From BS750m-G4 sp964472195 (GTDB lineage Bacteria > Bacteroidota > Ignavibacteria > Tepidaquicellales > Tepidaquicellaceae), in assembly GCA_964472195.1 (NCBI GenBank), contig CAYYJH010000046.1, forward strand, positions 1-23,588: DNA of 23,588 nt, in the 5' to 3' direction. Position numbers and translations under genes: made by a program. The notes below the pieces were generated by a model. The model was given only the letters and a program-made list of their open reading frames with translations. It ran no database searches and was not told the origin of the DNA. Numbering within the stretch: position 1 is the stretch's first letter; the number at the start of each line of letters is the position of its first letter. Positions 7,899 to 15,277 of this stretch are shown piece after piece.

Positions 7899-8339
7899 TT
7901 AAGTTATAAAATCGTGTTGAACTTTAAGTTTACGAACTCTAAGACAAATACCACTTAAACGCCCGATCATCAATCCAAGGATTACGCACATGATAACATC
8001 ATCCCAAAATGCTAACTCAGATATCCTTTCAGATATCACCTTAATTATAACCAGAAAGAGAATTAAGGAAAAATAAATTTTATCAAAAGAGAAAGTGATA
8101 AGTTTAGATGCTATGTGGATATGCATAGGAACCCATCGTCTCATCCAGAATCCAACAACCAGGCAGGGTAGAAAAGCTGCCAAAGCCCAATAATAATTGA
8201 ACTGTCCAGATGTTATATCACGATAGAGAGCAATTGTAAAAATCGTACCGAATATAATGAGGATAGCAGTGCGTATCCAGAGTTTAGCACGGCTTTGTTT
8301 CAAGACATGAGGTTTTTTCTGTGAAACTGAAGCAATCAT
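7899..8339 (-). CDS. Four-helix integral membrane protein of unknown function
   Basis: I do not recognise this 146-residue protein. It has about four hydrophobic helices (roughly 20-40, 47-66, 80-102, 111-133), joined by short basic loops (for example RRW at 67-69), and a basic C-terminal tail (RVRKLKVQHDF). There is no signal peptide and no obvious catalytic motif. The start has only a weak GAGAAA upstream. The gene is 19 bp from the DUF1801 gene, which lies upstream in the same orientation, so the two may be co-transcribed. The length, start and clean hydrophobic pattern make it a credible gene. Confidence 0.7.
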   Translation of the reverse strand: MIASVSQKKPHVLKQSRAKLWIRTAILIIFGTIFTIALYRDITSGQFNYYWALAAFLPCLVVGFWMRRWVPMHIHIASKLITFSFDKIYFSLILFLVIIKVISERISELAFWDDVIMCVILGLMIGRLSGICLRVRKLKVQHDFIT

Positions 8340-8358
8340 TTTCTCGATGTAAATATAA

Positions 8359-8736
8359 TTAAATCCATCCTCTTTTTTTGTATAAACTGTATCCCTTTTT
8401 TAATGCATCTTCTATTTGAATCTCTAATTGATTATCTAAAGATTTGATATGAAAGCAAGACTTACCTTTAAGTAATCTTAACAATTCCGGTTTGAATACT
8501 TTTTCTAATGAAGTATCGGTGTATATCGGCATATAATAAAATCCAACATAATTACTTTGAATTATTAATCCTGCAAAATATATTTCTTTTCTTTTTCTTC
8601 CGGCTATTTCAATATTTTTAAAAGACCATAGATCATATTTACTATCAAGATCAAGTTTTGGTTTTAAAGGATTTTCATACTTTTTTAATATCTTTTTGAG
8701 TTTTTTGAATATTTTTACTAGTTCTTTTTGTTCCAT
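8359..8736 (-). CDS. DUF1801 domain-containing protein
   Basis: The 125-residue soluble protein matches the DUF1801/YdhG-like pattern: a central strand segment (YFAGLIIQSNYVGFYYMPIY), then ELLRLLKGKSCFHI and the C-terminal helix ending in YKKRGW. These fall at about residues 53-72, 84-97 and 118-124. The first 25 residues are very lysine-rich. The fold is related to the YdhG/SufE-like small alpha/beta family, and no enzyme activity is established for it. It sits among small stress or accessory genes, which gives no specific functional lead. Confidence 0.8.
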   Translation of the reverse strand: MEQKELVKIFKKLKKILKKYENPLKPKLDLDSKYDLWSFKNIEIAGRKRKEIYFAGLIIQSNYVGFYYMPIYTDTSLEKVFKPELLRLLKGKSCFHIKSLDNQLEIQIEDALKKGYSLYKKRGWI

Positions 8737-8855
8737 ATTTTATCAATTATAATCTTTTAGTAATAATCCCTCCAATTCGAGATTACTTCATATTTTTTTA
8801 ATATGAATGATTTCAAGAAATGTGGTTCAATAAAAGTTATTTAAAATTTAAGATT

Positions 8856-9416
8856 TTATCGAGCCCAAAGCCAACTAAATGAGCCCGCTGTTAATAAAGC
8901 ATAAATCAGTGCATCAAATAAATGCTTGAAAGTAAACGACCATGGTCTGCCAAACCAGATGGAATCCTGCACGACAGCTGTTCCGTAAGCAAGGAATGCA
9001 ATTGTTCCTGTAAAACGAAATACAGTTAGATACTCAGCTCCAAAATCGATAAATCTGCTAGTCAAATATGCAATAAATATTCCTATAACAAGATAAAAAA
9101 TAAATGAAAGAACCATGTTCTTACCCATAGATGGCATACCTTTAGGCAGAATTGTAAGAAAGCCTATAGGTCCTTCCTCGAATTTCCTGATGACATCAGG
9201 ATTTTTACATTCGCTTCGTGATTTAACGTTAGGAATATTGTACTGACCGGGTTTTAATTCCTGTGGTTTTAAAGCATTTCTTGCTGCTTCTTCATCCGGC
9301 AGTCCTTTGTAATCGGATTTGTGATAGGGAAGAAGTGTCCAGATTATTGCGCTGGCTATCCATACAAATACTGCTGAAAGTAAAATGGGAAGCCAAAGTG
9401 ATGTAATTGTGATCAT
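8856..9416 (-). CDS. Conserved membrane protein of unknown function
   Basis: The 186-residue protein has one N-terminal membrane helix (about 8-28), a hydrophilic segment of some 70 residues, and three further helices (about 103-120, 132-150, 163-182). Distinctive stretches are LLPYHKSDYKGLPDEE after the first helix, EEGPIGFLTILPKGMP before the second, and QDSIWFGRPWS before the fourth. From memory, similar proteins occur in several environmental phyla without any assigned function. The start is well supported by AGGAGAC about seven bases upstream of the ATG. It is 53 bp from the VOC gene upstream and may share its transcript. Confidence 0.78.
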   Translation of the reverse strand: MITITSLWLPILLSAVFVWIASAIIWTLLPYHKSDYKGLPDEEAARNALKPQELKPGQYNIPNVKSRSECKNPDVIRKFEEGPIGFLTILPKGMPSMGKNMVLSFIFYLVIGIFIAYLTSRFIDFGAEYLTVFRFTGTIAFLAYGTAVVQDSIWFGRPWSFTFKHLFDALIYALLTAGSFSWLWAR

Positions 9417-9469
9417 GCTTTTGTCTCCTGCTATATTTTATTTTAAAATTTATTAAAATTATTAATGGA

Positions 9470-9892
9470 TTAATGTGTTGTTTTATTGTCATACATTTTT
9501 GTGAATACTTCATTGACAGGTTCCCATAATTCAATTTTATTTCCTTCCGGGTCGATGATGTGTGCGAATTTTCCGTAATCGAATGCTTCTATTTTACCGA
9601 CTACCTGCACACCCTCATTAGATAATTTTTCAAGAAGTTTCTCAAGATTCTCGACACGGTAGTTTATCATGAAATCTTTTTTCGATGGTTCGAAATATTC
9701 TGTTTTTTCCGGGAATGGACTCCATTGCAGATATCCTTTTCTTCCCGGGTTATCCGTGTCCCTGAATTCGAACATTGTGCCATATTCATCAGTTTTAAAT
9801 CCCAGATGCTTCCCATACCAATCTTTCATTTTATCAGGGTCTTTGCATTTGAAAAAAATACCACCAATTCCGGTTACTCTTTTTGTTGACAT
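9470..9892 (-). CDS. VOC-superfamily (glyoxalase/bleomycin-resistance fold) protein
   Basis: The 140-residue protein contains two beta-alpha-beta-beta-beta modules (about 5-60 and 72-124), the vicinal oxygen chelate fold, and would act as a dimer. Likely metal-side residues are His111 (KFAHIIDPEGNKIELWEP) and Glu121; the first-module ligand is less clear. DPEGNKIELWEP is the classic second-module ending. VOC proteins range from glyoxalases to dioxygenases and antibiotic-binding proteins, and nothing in the neighbourhood fixes the substrate. No Shine-Dalgarno site is visible. The ATG is chosen because GIGGIFFKCKDP begins the fold a few residues later. Confidence 0.87.
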   Translation of the reverse strand: MSTKRVTGIGGIFFKCKDPDKMKDWYGKHLGFKTDEYGTMFEFRDTDNPGRKGYLQWSPFPEKTEYFEPSKKDFMINYRVENLEKLLEKLSNEGVQVVGKIEAFDYGKFAHIIDPEGNKIELWEPVNEVFTKMYDNKTTH

Positions 9893-10032
9893 AAAAATTT
9901 TATATTTAATAAAATTTATTCTTCAATTGTAGAATATAGTTATTTGATAAAAAAAAGTTAATACATTTGTTTGTTGCATTTTACCAGATGTTTGGATTGT
10001 ATTAAACAGGAGAAGTATATAAGATAAAAGTA

Positions 10033-10368
10033 TCAGCGGAGCTTATCTGTTTTTGCTGCCATTATAAAATCGTTGACATGTAATCCCTGTATCTTATGTG
10101 TCCACCATGTAACAGTTACTTTCCCCCATTCTGTCAATATTGCTGGATGATGTTCTTCTTCTTCAGCGATTCCTCCGACCTTATCTGTAAATGATAAAGC
10201 ATCTGCGAAGTTATCAAAAATGAAGATTCTTAATAATCGCTTGACACTATTTACTTCAATAATTTCCCAATCAGGAATTTGGGGCATAAAATCATTGATT
10301 TCTTCCTGTGTAGCTAAAGGTACTCCTGCTCTGCATATTTCACATGTCTTACCAGTTAATTCAGTCAT
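10033..10368 (-). CDS. phhB: Pterin-4a-carbinolamine dehydratase (4a-hydroxytetrahydrobiopterin dehydratase)
   Basis: The 111-residue enzyme dehydrates 4a-hydroxy-tetrahydropterin during regeneration of the pterin cofactor. The complete family signature is present: His73, His74 and Pro75 (EEEEHHPAI), Trp81, His91 (WWTHKIQGL) and Asp100. Length is standard. No aromatic amino acid hydroxylase or dihydropteridine reductase lies in the window, so its partner is elsewhere or it serves another pterin, for example in molybdopterin-related metabolism as proposed for some bacterial homologues. It is 140 bp upstream of the VOC gene on the same strand. Confidence 0.93.
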   Translation of the reverse strand: MTELTGKTCEICRAGVPLATQEEINDFMPQIPDWEIIEVNSVKRLLRIFIFDNFADALSFTDKVGGIAEEEEHHPAILTEWGKVTVTWWTHKIQGLHVNDFIMAAKTDKLR

Positions 10369-10510
10369 TAAATTTTTTGTTTTATTTGTTAATTATATCT
10401 AACAGAATAAAAAATGATAAAATTTCCATTGTTTATTTAAAAAATCCGTGACTATGTAAAAATAATTTGTGATTTTAGGGATTCATCCTGATGGAAATAC
10501 AAATATCTTC
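10369..10510. other. Gene-poor AT-rich leader between phhB and the GNAT remnant
   Basis: Together with the next feature this forms a 332-bp gap without an intact gene. I see no convincing promoter box, terminator or short gene in this part. It must contain the phhB promoter on the minus strand, but no clear TTG-N19-TAnnTTTG match is visible. Confidence 0.4.
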
Positions 10511-10623
10511 TTACCTCTCTCCTAAAATCCTTCCACTCTTTCAACTCTCTTGCGCCGAGTTTTCTATGAGCTTAATTGTATTTACATTCAATTCTTTCAC
10601 TGCCCAATTCATCACATTCAATG
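10511..10623 (-). pseudogene. Frameshifted 3' remnant of a GNAT acetyltransferase gene
   Basis: Read on the minus strand, this stretch encodes the C-terminal part of a GNAT protein closely related to the intact gene at 12356-12808. LGARELKEWK is identical, followed by DFR where the intact gene has YFR. Upstream of a one-base deletion near 10559-10560, the other frame reads MNWAVKELNVNTIK against MEWAVLGWNLNAIK. A further two-base difference lies near the stop codon, whose homologue is TTA at 10511-10513. Nothing of the N-terminal two thirds is visible above about 10625, where similarity fades. The match holds at the DNA level too (CTTCCACTCTTT and CCGAG are shared). This looks like a decayed paralogue or a partial duplicate. 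Confidence 0.8.
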
Positions 10624-10700
10624 AAAAATCTTATAATTACCTGCCTGCATGATTTTCCTTTCAAAATAAGATAATATCAACTATTTTAATCCCTCAGAAT

Positions 10701-12338
10701 ATGAAGAATTTATTAGAAAAAGGAACACGCTGCCTAATAGTCCAGTCAGAGTTTTCATCATTCAGTTTTTGGAATTATACTGCTGTATGTGAAGTATTAG
10801 GAGCAAAATACCCGGCTGCACCGTTAGGTCTGATGACAGTAGCAGCATTGCTGCCGCAGCAGTGGGATTTTAAATTAGTCGATGCAAACGTAGAATCGCT
10901 TCTCAGCGAACACTTCGAGTGGGCAGATATCGTTTGTACGGGAGGTATGCTTTCTCAGCAGAAAAGTATGATATCCATTATCGAAGAAGCTCATCAACAT
11001 GGTTGTACGGTTGTCGTTGGCGGTCCGGATGTAACAGCTCAACCGGATAAATACAAGACTGCGGATTTCATTGTGCGGGGTGAAGGTGAGATTACAATTC
11101 CAATATTTATTCAGGACCTGGAAAAAGGCAGCAGCAGCGGGGAATACAATTCGACTGAAAGAGCAGATATGACAATAGCTGTAGTTCCCAGGTTTGATCT
11201 GATACGCTTTAGTGATTATATACACATAGGGATACAGTATTCCCGCGGTTGTCCCTTTAACTGTGAGTTTTGTGACATCATTGAACTCTACGGCAGGATA
11301 CCCCGCGTAAAAACTCCCGAACAAATTATTAAAGAACTCCAGACTCTATATGATCTTGGCTATAGAGGTCATATTGATTTTGTCGATGATAATTTCATTG
11401 GAAACAAAAAGAATGTAAGGAAAGTCTTACCAGCTATTAAGGAATGGTCAGAGGCAAAGAAGTTTCCTTATTATTTTTCGACTGAATCTTCGATTAACAT
11501 GGCAGAAGATGAGAATCTTTTGCAAATGATGAACGATGTGGATTTTAGATATGTCTTCCTTGGTATTGAAACACCGGATAATGAAATATTGGAATCAGTT
11601 AACAAGACAGTTAATTTAAACAAATCTATAGAAAAAGCCGTAAGTAAAATTCACTCTTACGGTATAATCGTGAATGCCGGATTCATTATTGGTTTTGATA
11701 GCGAAACAGAAAGAACAGCGGAGAATATGATAAGATGTATTCAGGATTCAGGTATATGCATGGCAATGCTCGGATTACTGTACGCATTACCACAAACACA
11801 ACTAACAAGGCGTTTGCATGTTGAGAAAAGATTGTTTGAAATAGGTTCCACAGTTAGTGACGAAATAGACCAGATGACCAGTGGTTTAAATTTTATAACC
11901 GTAAGATCAAGATCAGATGTTTTAAAAGATTTTGTCAAAGTTATAAAATACATTTACGAACCTAAGCGGTATTATGAAAGAATATTTAAAACGTGTTTTA
12001 TTTTAAAACCCGCTAACAAATATAAACCTGGTATTGTCAAGGTGTTTTTATATGCAAAGGCGTTTATCAAGCTTTGTAGAAGAGTAGGCTTTAACAGAAC
12101 AACAGGATGGCTTTACTGGAAAATGATATTTACAATGCTAATAAAAAATCCTAGAGCAGTCGAATCTGCTGTTAATTTGTCAGCAATGTTTATGCATTTT
12201 CATAAACATTCAAAATTCATTATAGAACTTATAAACAAAGATATTGAAAATATCGAGAGTTCTGGAGAGGAGGAATATAATAAATCAATGATTTTTGTTC
12301 CTGACATGAGTTCCACCCTGCCTGTGCAAGCCGGCTGA
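10701..12338 (+). CDS. B12-binding-domain radical SAM protein with DUF4070 C-terminus
   Basis: The 545-residue protein has an N-terminal cobalamin-binding-like Rossmann domain (about 10-150: APLGLMTVAALLPQQW, then VVVGGPDVTAQP and IVRGEGE). A radical SAM barrel follows, with its 4Fe-4S motif at C184-x3-C188-x2-C191 (RGCPFNCEFCDIIELYGR), and a DUF4070-type tail from about 330. GIETP and the GFIIGFD stretch mark the barrel. Hopanoid methylases HpnP and HpnR share this architecture, so a radical methylation or similar C-H chemistry is plausible. The substrate is unknown and no hopanoid genes are present here. The B12 domain lacks the DxHxxG histidine motif, as is usual in this class. The gene is flanked by an intact and a broken GNAT gene, and ends 17 bp from the convergent intact GNAT gene. 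No Shine-Dalgarno site is evident. Confidence 0.88.
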   Translation: MKNLLEKGTRCLIVQSEFSSFSFWNYTAVCEVLGAKYPAAPLGLMTVAALLPQQWDFKLVDANVESLLSEHFEWADIVCTGGMLSQQKSMISIIEEAHQHGCTVVVGGPDVTAQPDKYKTADFIVRGEGEITIPIFIQDLEKGSSSGEYNSTERADMTIAVVPRFDLIRFSDYIHIGIQYSRGCPFNCEFCDIIELYGRIPRVKTPEQIIKELQTLYDLGYRGHIDFVDDNFIGNKKNVRKVLPAIKEWSEAKKFPYYFSTESSINMAEDENLLQMMNDVDFRYVFLGIETPDNEILESVNKTVNLNKSIEKAVSKIHSYGIIVNAGFIIGFDSETERTAENMIRCIQDSGICMAMLGLLYALPQTQLTRRLHVEKRLFEIGSTVSDEIDQMTSGLNFITVRSRSDVLKDFVKVIKYIYEPKRYYERIFKTCFILKPANKYKPGIVKVFLYAKAFIKLCRRVGFNRTTGWLYWKMIFTMLIKNPRAVESAVNLSAMFMHFHKHSKFIIELINKDIENIESSGEEEYNKSMIFVPDMSSTLPVQAG

Positions 12339-12355
12339 CGGATGTGTATTAAACC

Positions 12356-12808
12356 TTACATCTCCATCCTAAAATACTTCCACTCTTTTAGTTCTCGCGC
12401 ACCGAGGTTTTCGTAGAACTTTATTGCATTTAAATTCCAACCAAGTACAGCCCATTCCATTCTACGGCAATCGTTATCTTTAGCTATTTTTATTAATTTA
12501 TCCATGAATAGTTTCCCAATGCTTTTATTCCTGCTTTCTTCTGATATGAATATATCTTCTAAGTAAAGCGTACTCTTTGCTTCAAAGCTGGAGTAAGTGA
12601 AAAGATAAAATGCATACCCCAGCAGTTTACCGTTTTGCTCTGCTACGATTATTTTAAAAGGCGGGGAGTCGGAAAAAGCATCATCTAACAAACGCTTTTG
12701 TCCGGCTTCATCGGGTGGAGTGAGTTTCTCGAATTTTGCAAGCTCGAGTATGAGCCTTATTATTTCTTCGGAGTCAGTTTTGACAGCCATTCTAATCTTG
12801 ATATCCAT
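12356..12808 (-). CDS. GNAT-family N-acetyltransferase (diamine/thialysine acetyltransferase-like)
   Basis: The 150-residue single-domain protein has the GNAT fold. The acetyl-CoA-binding segment is at about 85-100 (LYLEDIFISEESRNKSIGK), and the C-terminal part is WAVLGWNLNAIKFYENLGA, typical of the SSAT/thialysine acetyltransferase branch, which also acts on polyamines and lysine analogues. An N-terminal motif AVKTDSEEIIRLILELAKFE supports the same branch. The substrate is inferred only to the level of an amine. A broken relative of its 3' end lies at 10511-10623. The gene is divergent from the DUF1460 gene, with 54 bp between the two starts, so both promoters must sit in that short interval. 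Confidence 0.87.
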   Translation of the reverse strand: MDIKIRMAVKTDSEEIIRLILELAKFEKLTPPDEAGQKRLLDDAFSDSPPFKIIVAEQNGKLLGYAFYLFTYSSFEAKSTLYLEDIFISEESRNKSIGKLFMDKLIKIAKDNDCRRMEWAVLGWNLNAIKFYENLGARELKEWKYFRMEM

Positions 12809-12862
12809 TTTTTCAATTTAATATGAGGTAAATAATGCATAAATTAACGAAAAATTTCCAGT

Positions 12863-13750
12863 ATGAATAGATTAAACCTCTTACTTAGTTCATTATTATC
12901 GATTCTCTTTTCATTTTTTCTGCTTTTCAGTAATGTAGGAGTCGATTACATTACTTCATTCTCGGATGATGATGAAAGAAGAGCGTGCGAGGAAAAGTTC
13001 GCATCATTCGATGCCTCGCTTAAGGATAAACCAATCGATGAGATCATTGCAGACGTCGGGCTAAGCTTTTTGGGTACGGAGTATGTTGCTGGCACACTTG
13101 ATGAAAATCCTGACGAGGAAGTGCTTGTCATCAAAATAAAGGGACTCGATTGCGTAACGTTCGTTGAGAATGCACTTGTCATTTCGCGATTGATAAAGAA
13201 AGGTAAAACCGATATCGAAGATTTCGAAAACGAACTTGAGTTCATCAGGTACAGAGACGGTAACAATACTGGGTACACGTCGAGGCTGCATTATTTTACA
13301 GACTGGATTTATGATAATGAGGGAAAAGGAGTTGTGAAAGATATTACGTATGATATTGGAGGAATTCTCTATAATAAGAATATTAATTTCATGACTACAC
13401 ATACGAAATCTTATAAACAGCTTTACGGGAATAGTAAGAACATATCGAAAATGAAAGAGGTTGAATCAGATATGAATGAAAGGGAGATGTTTTATATTCC
13501 TAAATCCAAAGTTGATAATTACTACGATCTCCTGAAGACGGGAGATATTATTGCAACCACGACGGATATAAGCGGATTGGATGTGACGCACACAGGTTTT
13601 ATATACAAAGAGAATGGTAATACATATTTTTTGCATGCATCTTCTACGGAGAATGAAGTAGTAATATCGAGCGAACAACTCAAACAATATTTACAAAATA
13701 ATAAAAAACAAACCGGGGTAATTGTTGCCCGACCTCTCTGCGTGAATTGA
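12863..13750 (+). CDS. Exported DUF1460 protein (NlpC/P60-like amidase fold)
   Basis: The 295-residue protein starts with a hydrophobic signal segment (residues 5-25) and is probably exported to the periplasm or anchored there. The DUF1460 core begins near residue 60. The likely nucleophile is Cys97 (GLDCVTFVEN), followed by the RLHYFTDWI motif (His143) and the late VTHTGFIY stretch, where His243 is the probable catalytic histidine. Structures of family members show a papain/NlpC-P60-like fold with predicted N-acetylmuramoyl-L-alanine amidase or peptidoglycan endopeptidase activity. The gene is followed after 15 bp by plsY, so the pair may form a cell-envelope operon. No lipobox Cys follows the signal segment. 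Confidence 0.87.
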   Translation: MNRLNLLLSSLLSILFSFFLLFSNVGVDYITSFSDDDERRACEEKFASFDASLKDKPIDEIIADVGLSFLGTEYVAGTLDENPDEEVLVIKIKGLDCVTFVENALVISRLIKKGKTDIEDFENELEFIRYRDGNNTGYTSRLHYFTDWIYDNEGKGVVKDITYDIGGILYNKNINFMTTHTKSYKQLYGNSKNISKMKEVESDMNEREMFYIPKSKVDNYYDLLKTGDIIATTTDISGLDVTHTGFIYKENGNTYFLHASSTENEVVISSEQLKQYLQNNKKQTGVIVARPLCVN

Positions 13751-13765
13751 TGAAACGGAGCTAAA

Positions 13766-14422
13766 ATGGATAAGTTTATTGTAAATTACATCTTGCTTTG
13801 TTTTATCTGTTATTTTATTGGCTCCATCCCAACAGCTTACCTCTTAGTAAAAAGTAGATACAAAAAAGACATCACGAAAGAAGGTTCGGGTAACGTGGGT
13901 TCTTTGAATAGTTACGAGATTACAGGTTCGAGAGCGACGGGCATAATAGTCTTAGTACTGGATTTTTTGAAGGGTTTAATTCCAGCTTTTGTATTAACAT
14001 ACATCATGAAACTCCCTTTGTCGATTGTATTTCTCCCGTTGATTTTTCTCGTTGTCGGTCATAATTTTTCCATCTGGTTAAAATTCAAAGGTGGCAGGGG
14101 ACTTGCTACTTCAGCCGGAATAGGAGTCCTAATTAATTTTTGGCTGCTTGTTATCTGGTGTGTGTTGTTTTTGTTTGCATACCAGATCAAAAAAAATGTC
14201 CATATTGGGAATATTTTTGCTACAATATTTATGCCAATAATAGTATTAATATTTTCGGATTTTATTGCAAGCTTTAATTACGATTGCATTATATTAAATT
14301 ATTCTTCAAATTTTAATGGGTCTGAATTACTATTTGTATTCAGTTCCTCATTAAGTTTAGTTATATTGACAAAGCATATAAACCCATTCTTAGATTTAAT
14401 TAGAAATCTTAAAAAGAATTAA
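13766..14422 (+). CDS. plsY: Glycerol-3-phosphate acyltransferase PlsY
   Basis: The integral membrane enzyme transfers the acyl group from acyl-phosphate to glycerol-3-phosphate, the first step of phospholipid synthesis in most bacteria. The three conserved cytoplasmic motifs are present: GSIPTAYL at 19-26, EGSGNVGSLN at 39-48, and GHNFSIWLKFKGGRGLAT at 98-115 with His99. The usual GAxN of motif 2 is GSLN here, a mild variation. At 218 residues it is slightly longer than E. coli PlsY, with extra hydrophobic sequence near residues 145-205. The start is supported by ACGGAG just upstream. I see no plsX in the window. Confidence 0.94.
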   Translation: MDKFIVNYILLCFICYFIGSIPTAYLLVKSRYKKDITKEGSGNVGSLNSYEITGSRATGIIVLVLDFLKGLIPAFVLTYIMKLPLSIVFLPLIFLVVGHNFSIWLKFKGGRGLATSAGIGVLINFWLLVIWCVLFLFAYQIKKNVHIGNIFATIFMPIIVLIFSDFIASFNYDCIILNYSSNFNGSELLFVFSSSLSLVILTKHINPFLDLIRNLKKN

Positions 14423-14479
14423 ATTGATGTTTCACATTTTCTCTGAATTGAGTCTTAATAATTCATTAACAATTTGCAT

Positions 14480-15196
14480 ATGAATAATATCAGGGATAAA
14501 GTAATAGTCTTAACCGGTGCTTCAAAAGGTATTGGCAGAGTAACTGCCAAAAAACTTTCCGAATATCATCCAAAATTTGTTCTCATCTCAAGGAATTTGC
14601 TTGAACTGGAAGAATTAAGGCAGCTGCTTGAATGTGAAGATGCAAACGTTCTTTTAGTGGAAGCGAACGTATCATACGAGAAAGATTGCAAGAGAATTGT
14701 TGAAGAAGCAGTTAATAAGTTTGGAACTATCGATGTATTAATTAATAACGCTGCACAATTCTGTAGAAACAAAGTGATCGATCTGTCGGTTGATGATTTT
14801 GACAGGGTGATGTCCACAAACATTCGCGGGGTTTTCGTAGTAACGAAACTTGCATTACCGTATATGATAATGCAGAACCGCGGAACCATTATTAATATAT
14901 CATCGACAGCCGGCAAAAGAGGATATGTAGGAGGAGCAGCATATGCCGCTTCAAAATTTGCTTTAAATGGTTTTTCAGAATGCTTATTACGAGAAGTCAG
15001 GGAATATAATATAAGAGTACTTACAATCAGCCCTTCTGCTGTCGATACGAGTGTGAAAGATGAAAAGGATCAAAAGCAAATAGGGAAAGGAGTTTTTATG
15101 AGAGCTGAGGACGTTGCTGATTCTATTATACTATCTTTGAATCTTCCACAAAGAGGATTAATAAAAGACATAGAAATCTGGGGTACGAATCCCTAA
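14480..15196 (+). CDS. Short-chain dehydrogenase/reductase (SDR), substrate unknown
   Basis: This 238-residue classical SDR has the NAD(P)-binding motif TGASKGIG at 12-19, NNAA at 89-92, and the catalytic triad Ser142, Tyr155 and Lys159 (YAASK). The open frame extends two codons upstream to a TTG at 14474, but I prefer the ATG at 14480, because NNIRDKVIVLTGAS then begins in the usual place. An Arg near the end of the second strand (SRNL) is compatible with NADP use. Family members reduce 3-oxoacyl groups, sugars or many other carbonyls. The position between plsY and a transketolase-type gene hints at no specific substrate. Confidence 0.9.
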   Translation: MNNIRDKVIVLTGASKGIGRVTAKKLSEYHPKFVLISRNLLELEELRQLLECEDANVLLVEANVSYEKDCKRIVEEAVNKFGTIDVLINNAAQFCRNKVIDLSVDDFDRVMSTNIRGVFVVTKLALPYMIMQNRGTIINISSTAGKRGYVGGAAYAASKFALNGFSECLLREVREYNIRVLTISPSAVDTSVKDEKDQKQIGKGVFMRAEDVADSIILSLNLPQRGLIKDIEIWGTNP

Positions 15197-15277
15197 AGTT
15201 AGAGTTATATAAGTATTTTTTTAATTAAGATTAATATCTTTATTTCGCAAACACTGAAAAATAATGGAGAAAAAAAT

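Noticed and set aside
9292..9534. 80-codon open frame on the minus strand
   Set aside because: It overlaps the ends of two well-supported genes in another frame and has no family resemblance.
10640..12324. CCTGCCTG at 10640-10647 and 12317-12324 as a target-site duplication around the radical SAM gene
   Set aside because: An 8-base match is expected by chance at this scale, and the second copy lies inside the coding sequence, so it does not bound an insertion.
12329..12336. AGCCGGCT palindrome at the end of the radical SAM gene as a terminator
   Set aside because: It is only an 8-base self-complementary stretch without loop or T-tract and lies in coding sequence.
10701..12338. Naming the radical SAM gene hpnP or hpnR (hopanoid methylase)
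   Set aside because: The architecture is shared, but the N-terminal region and context do not match a specific methylase, and no hopanoid genes are nearby.
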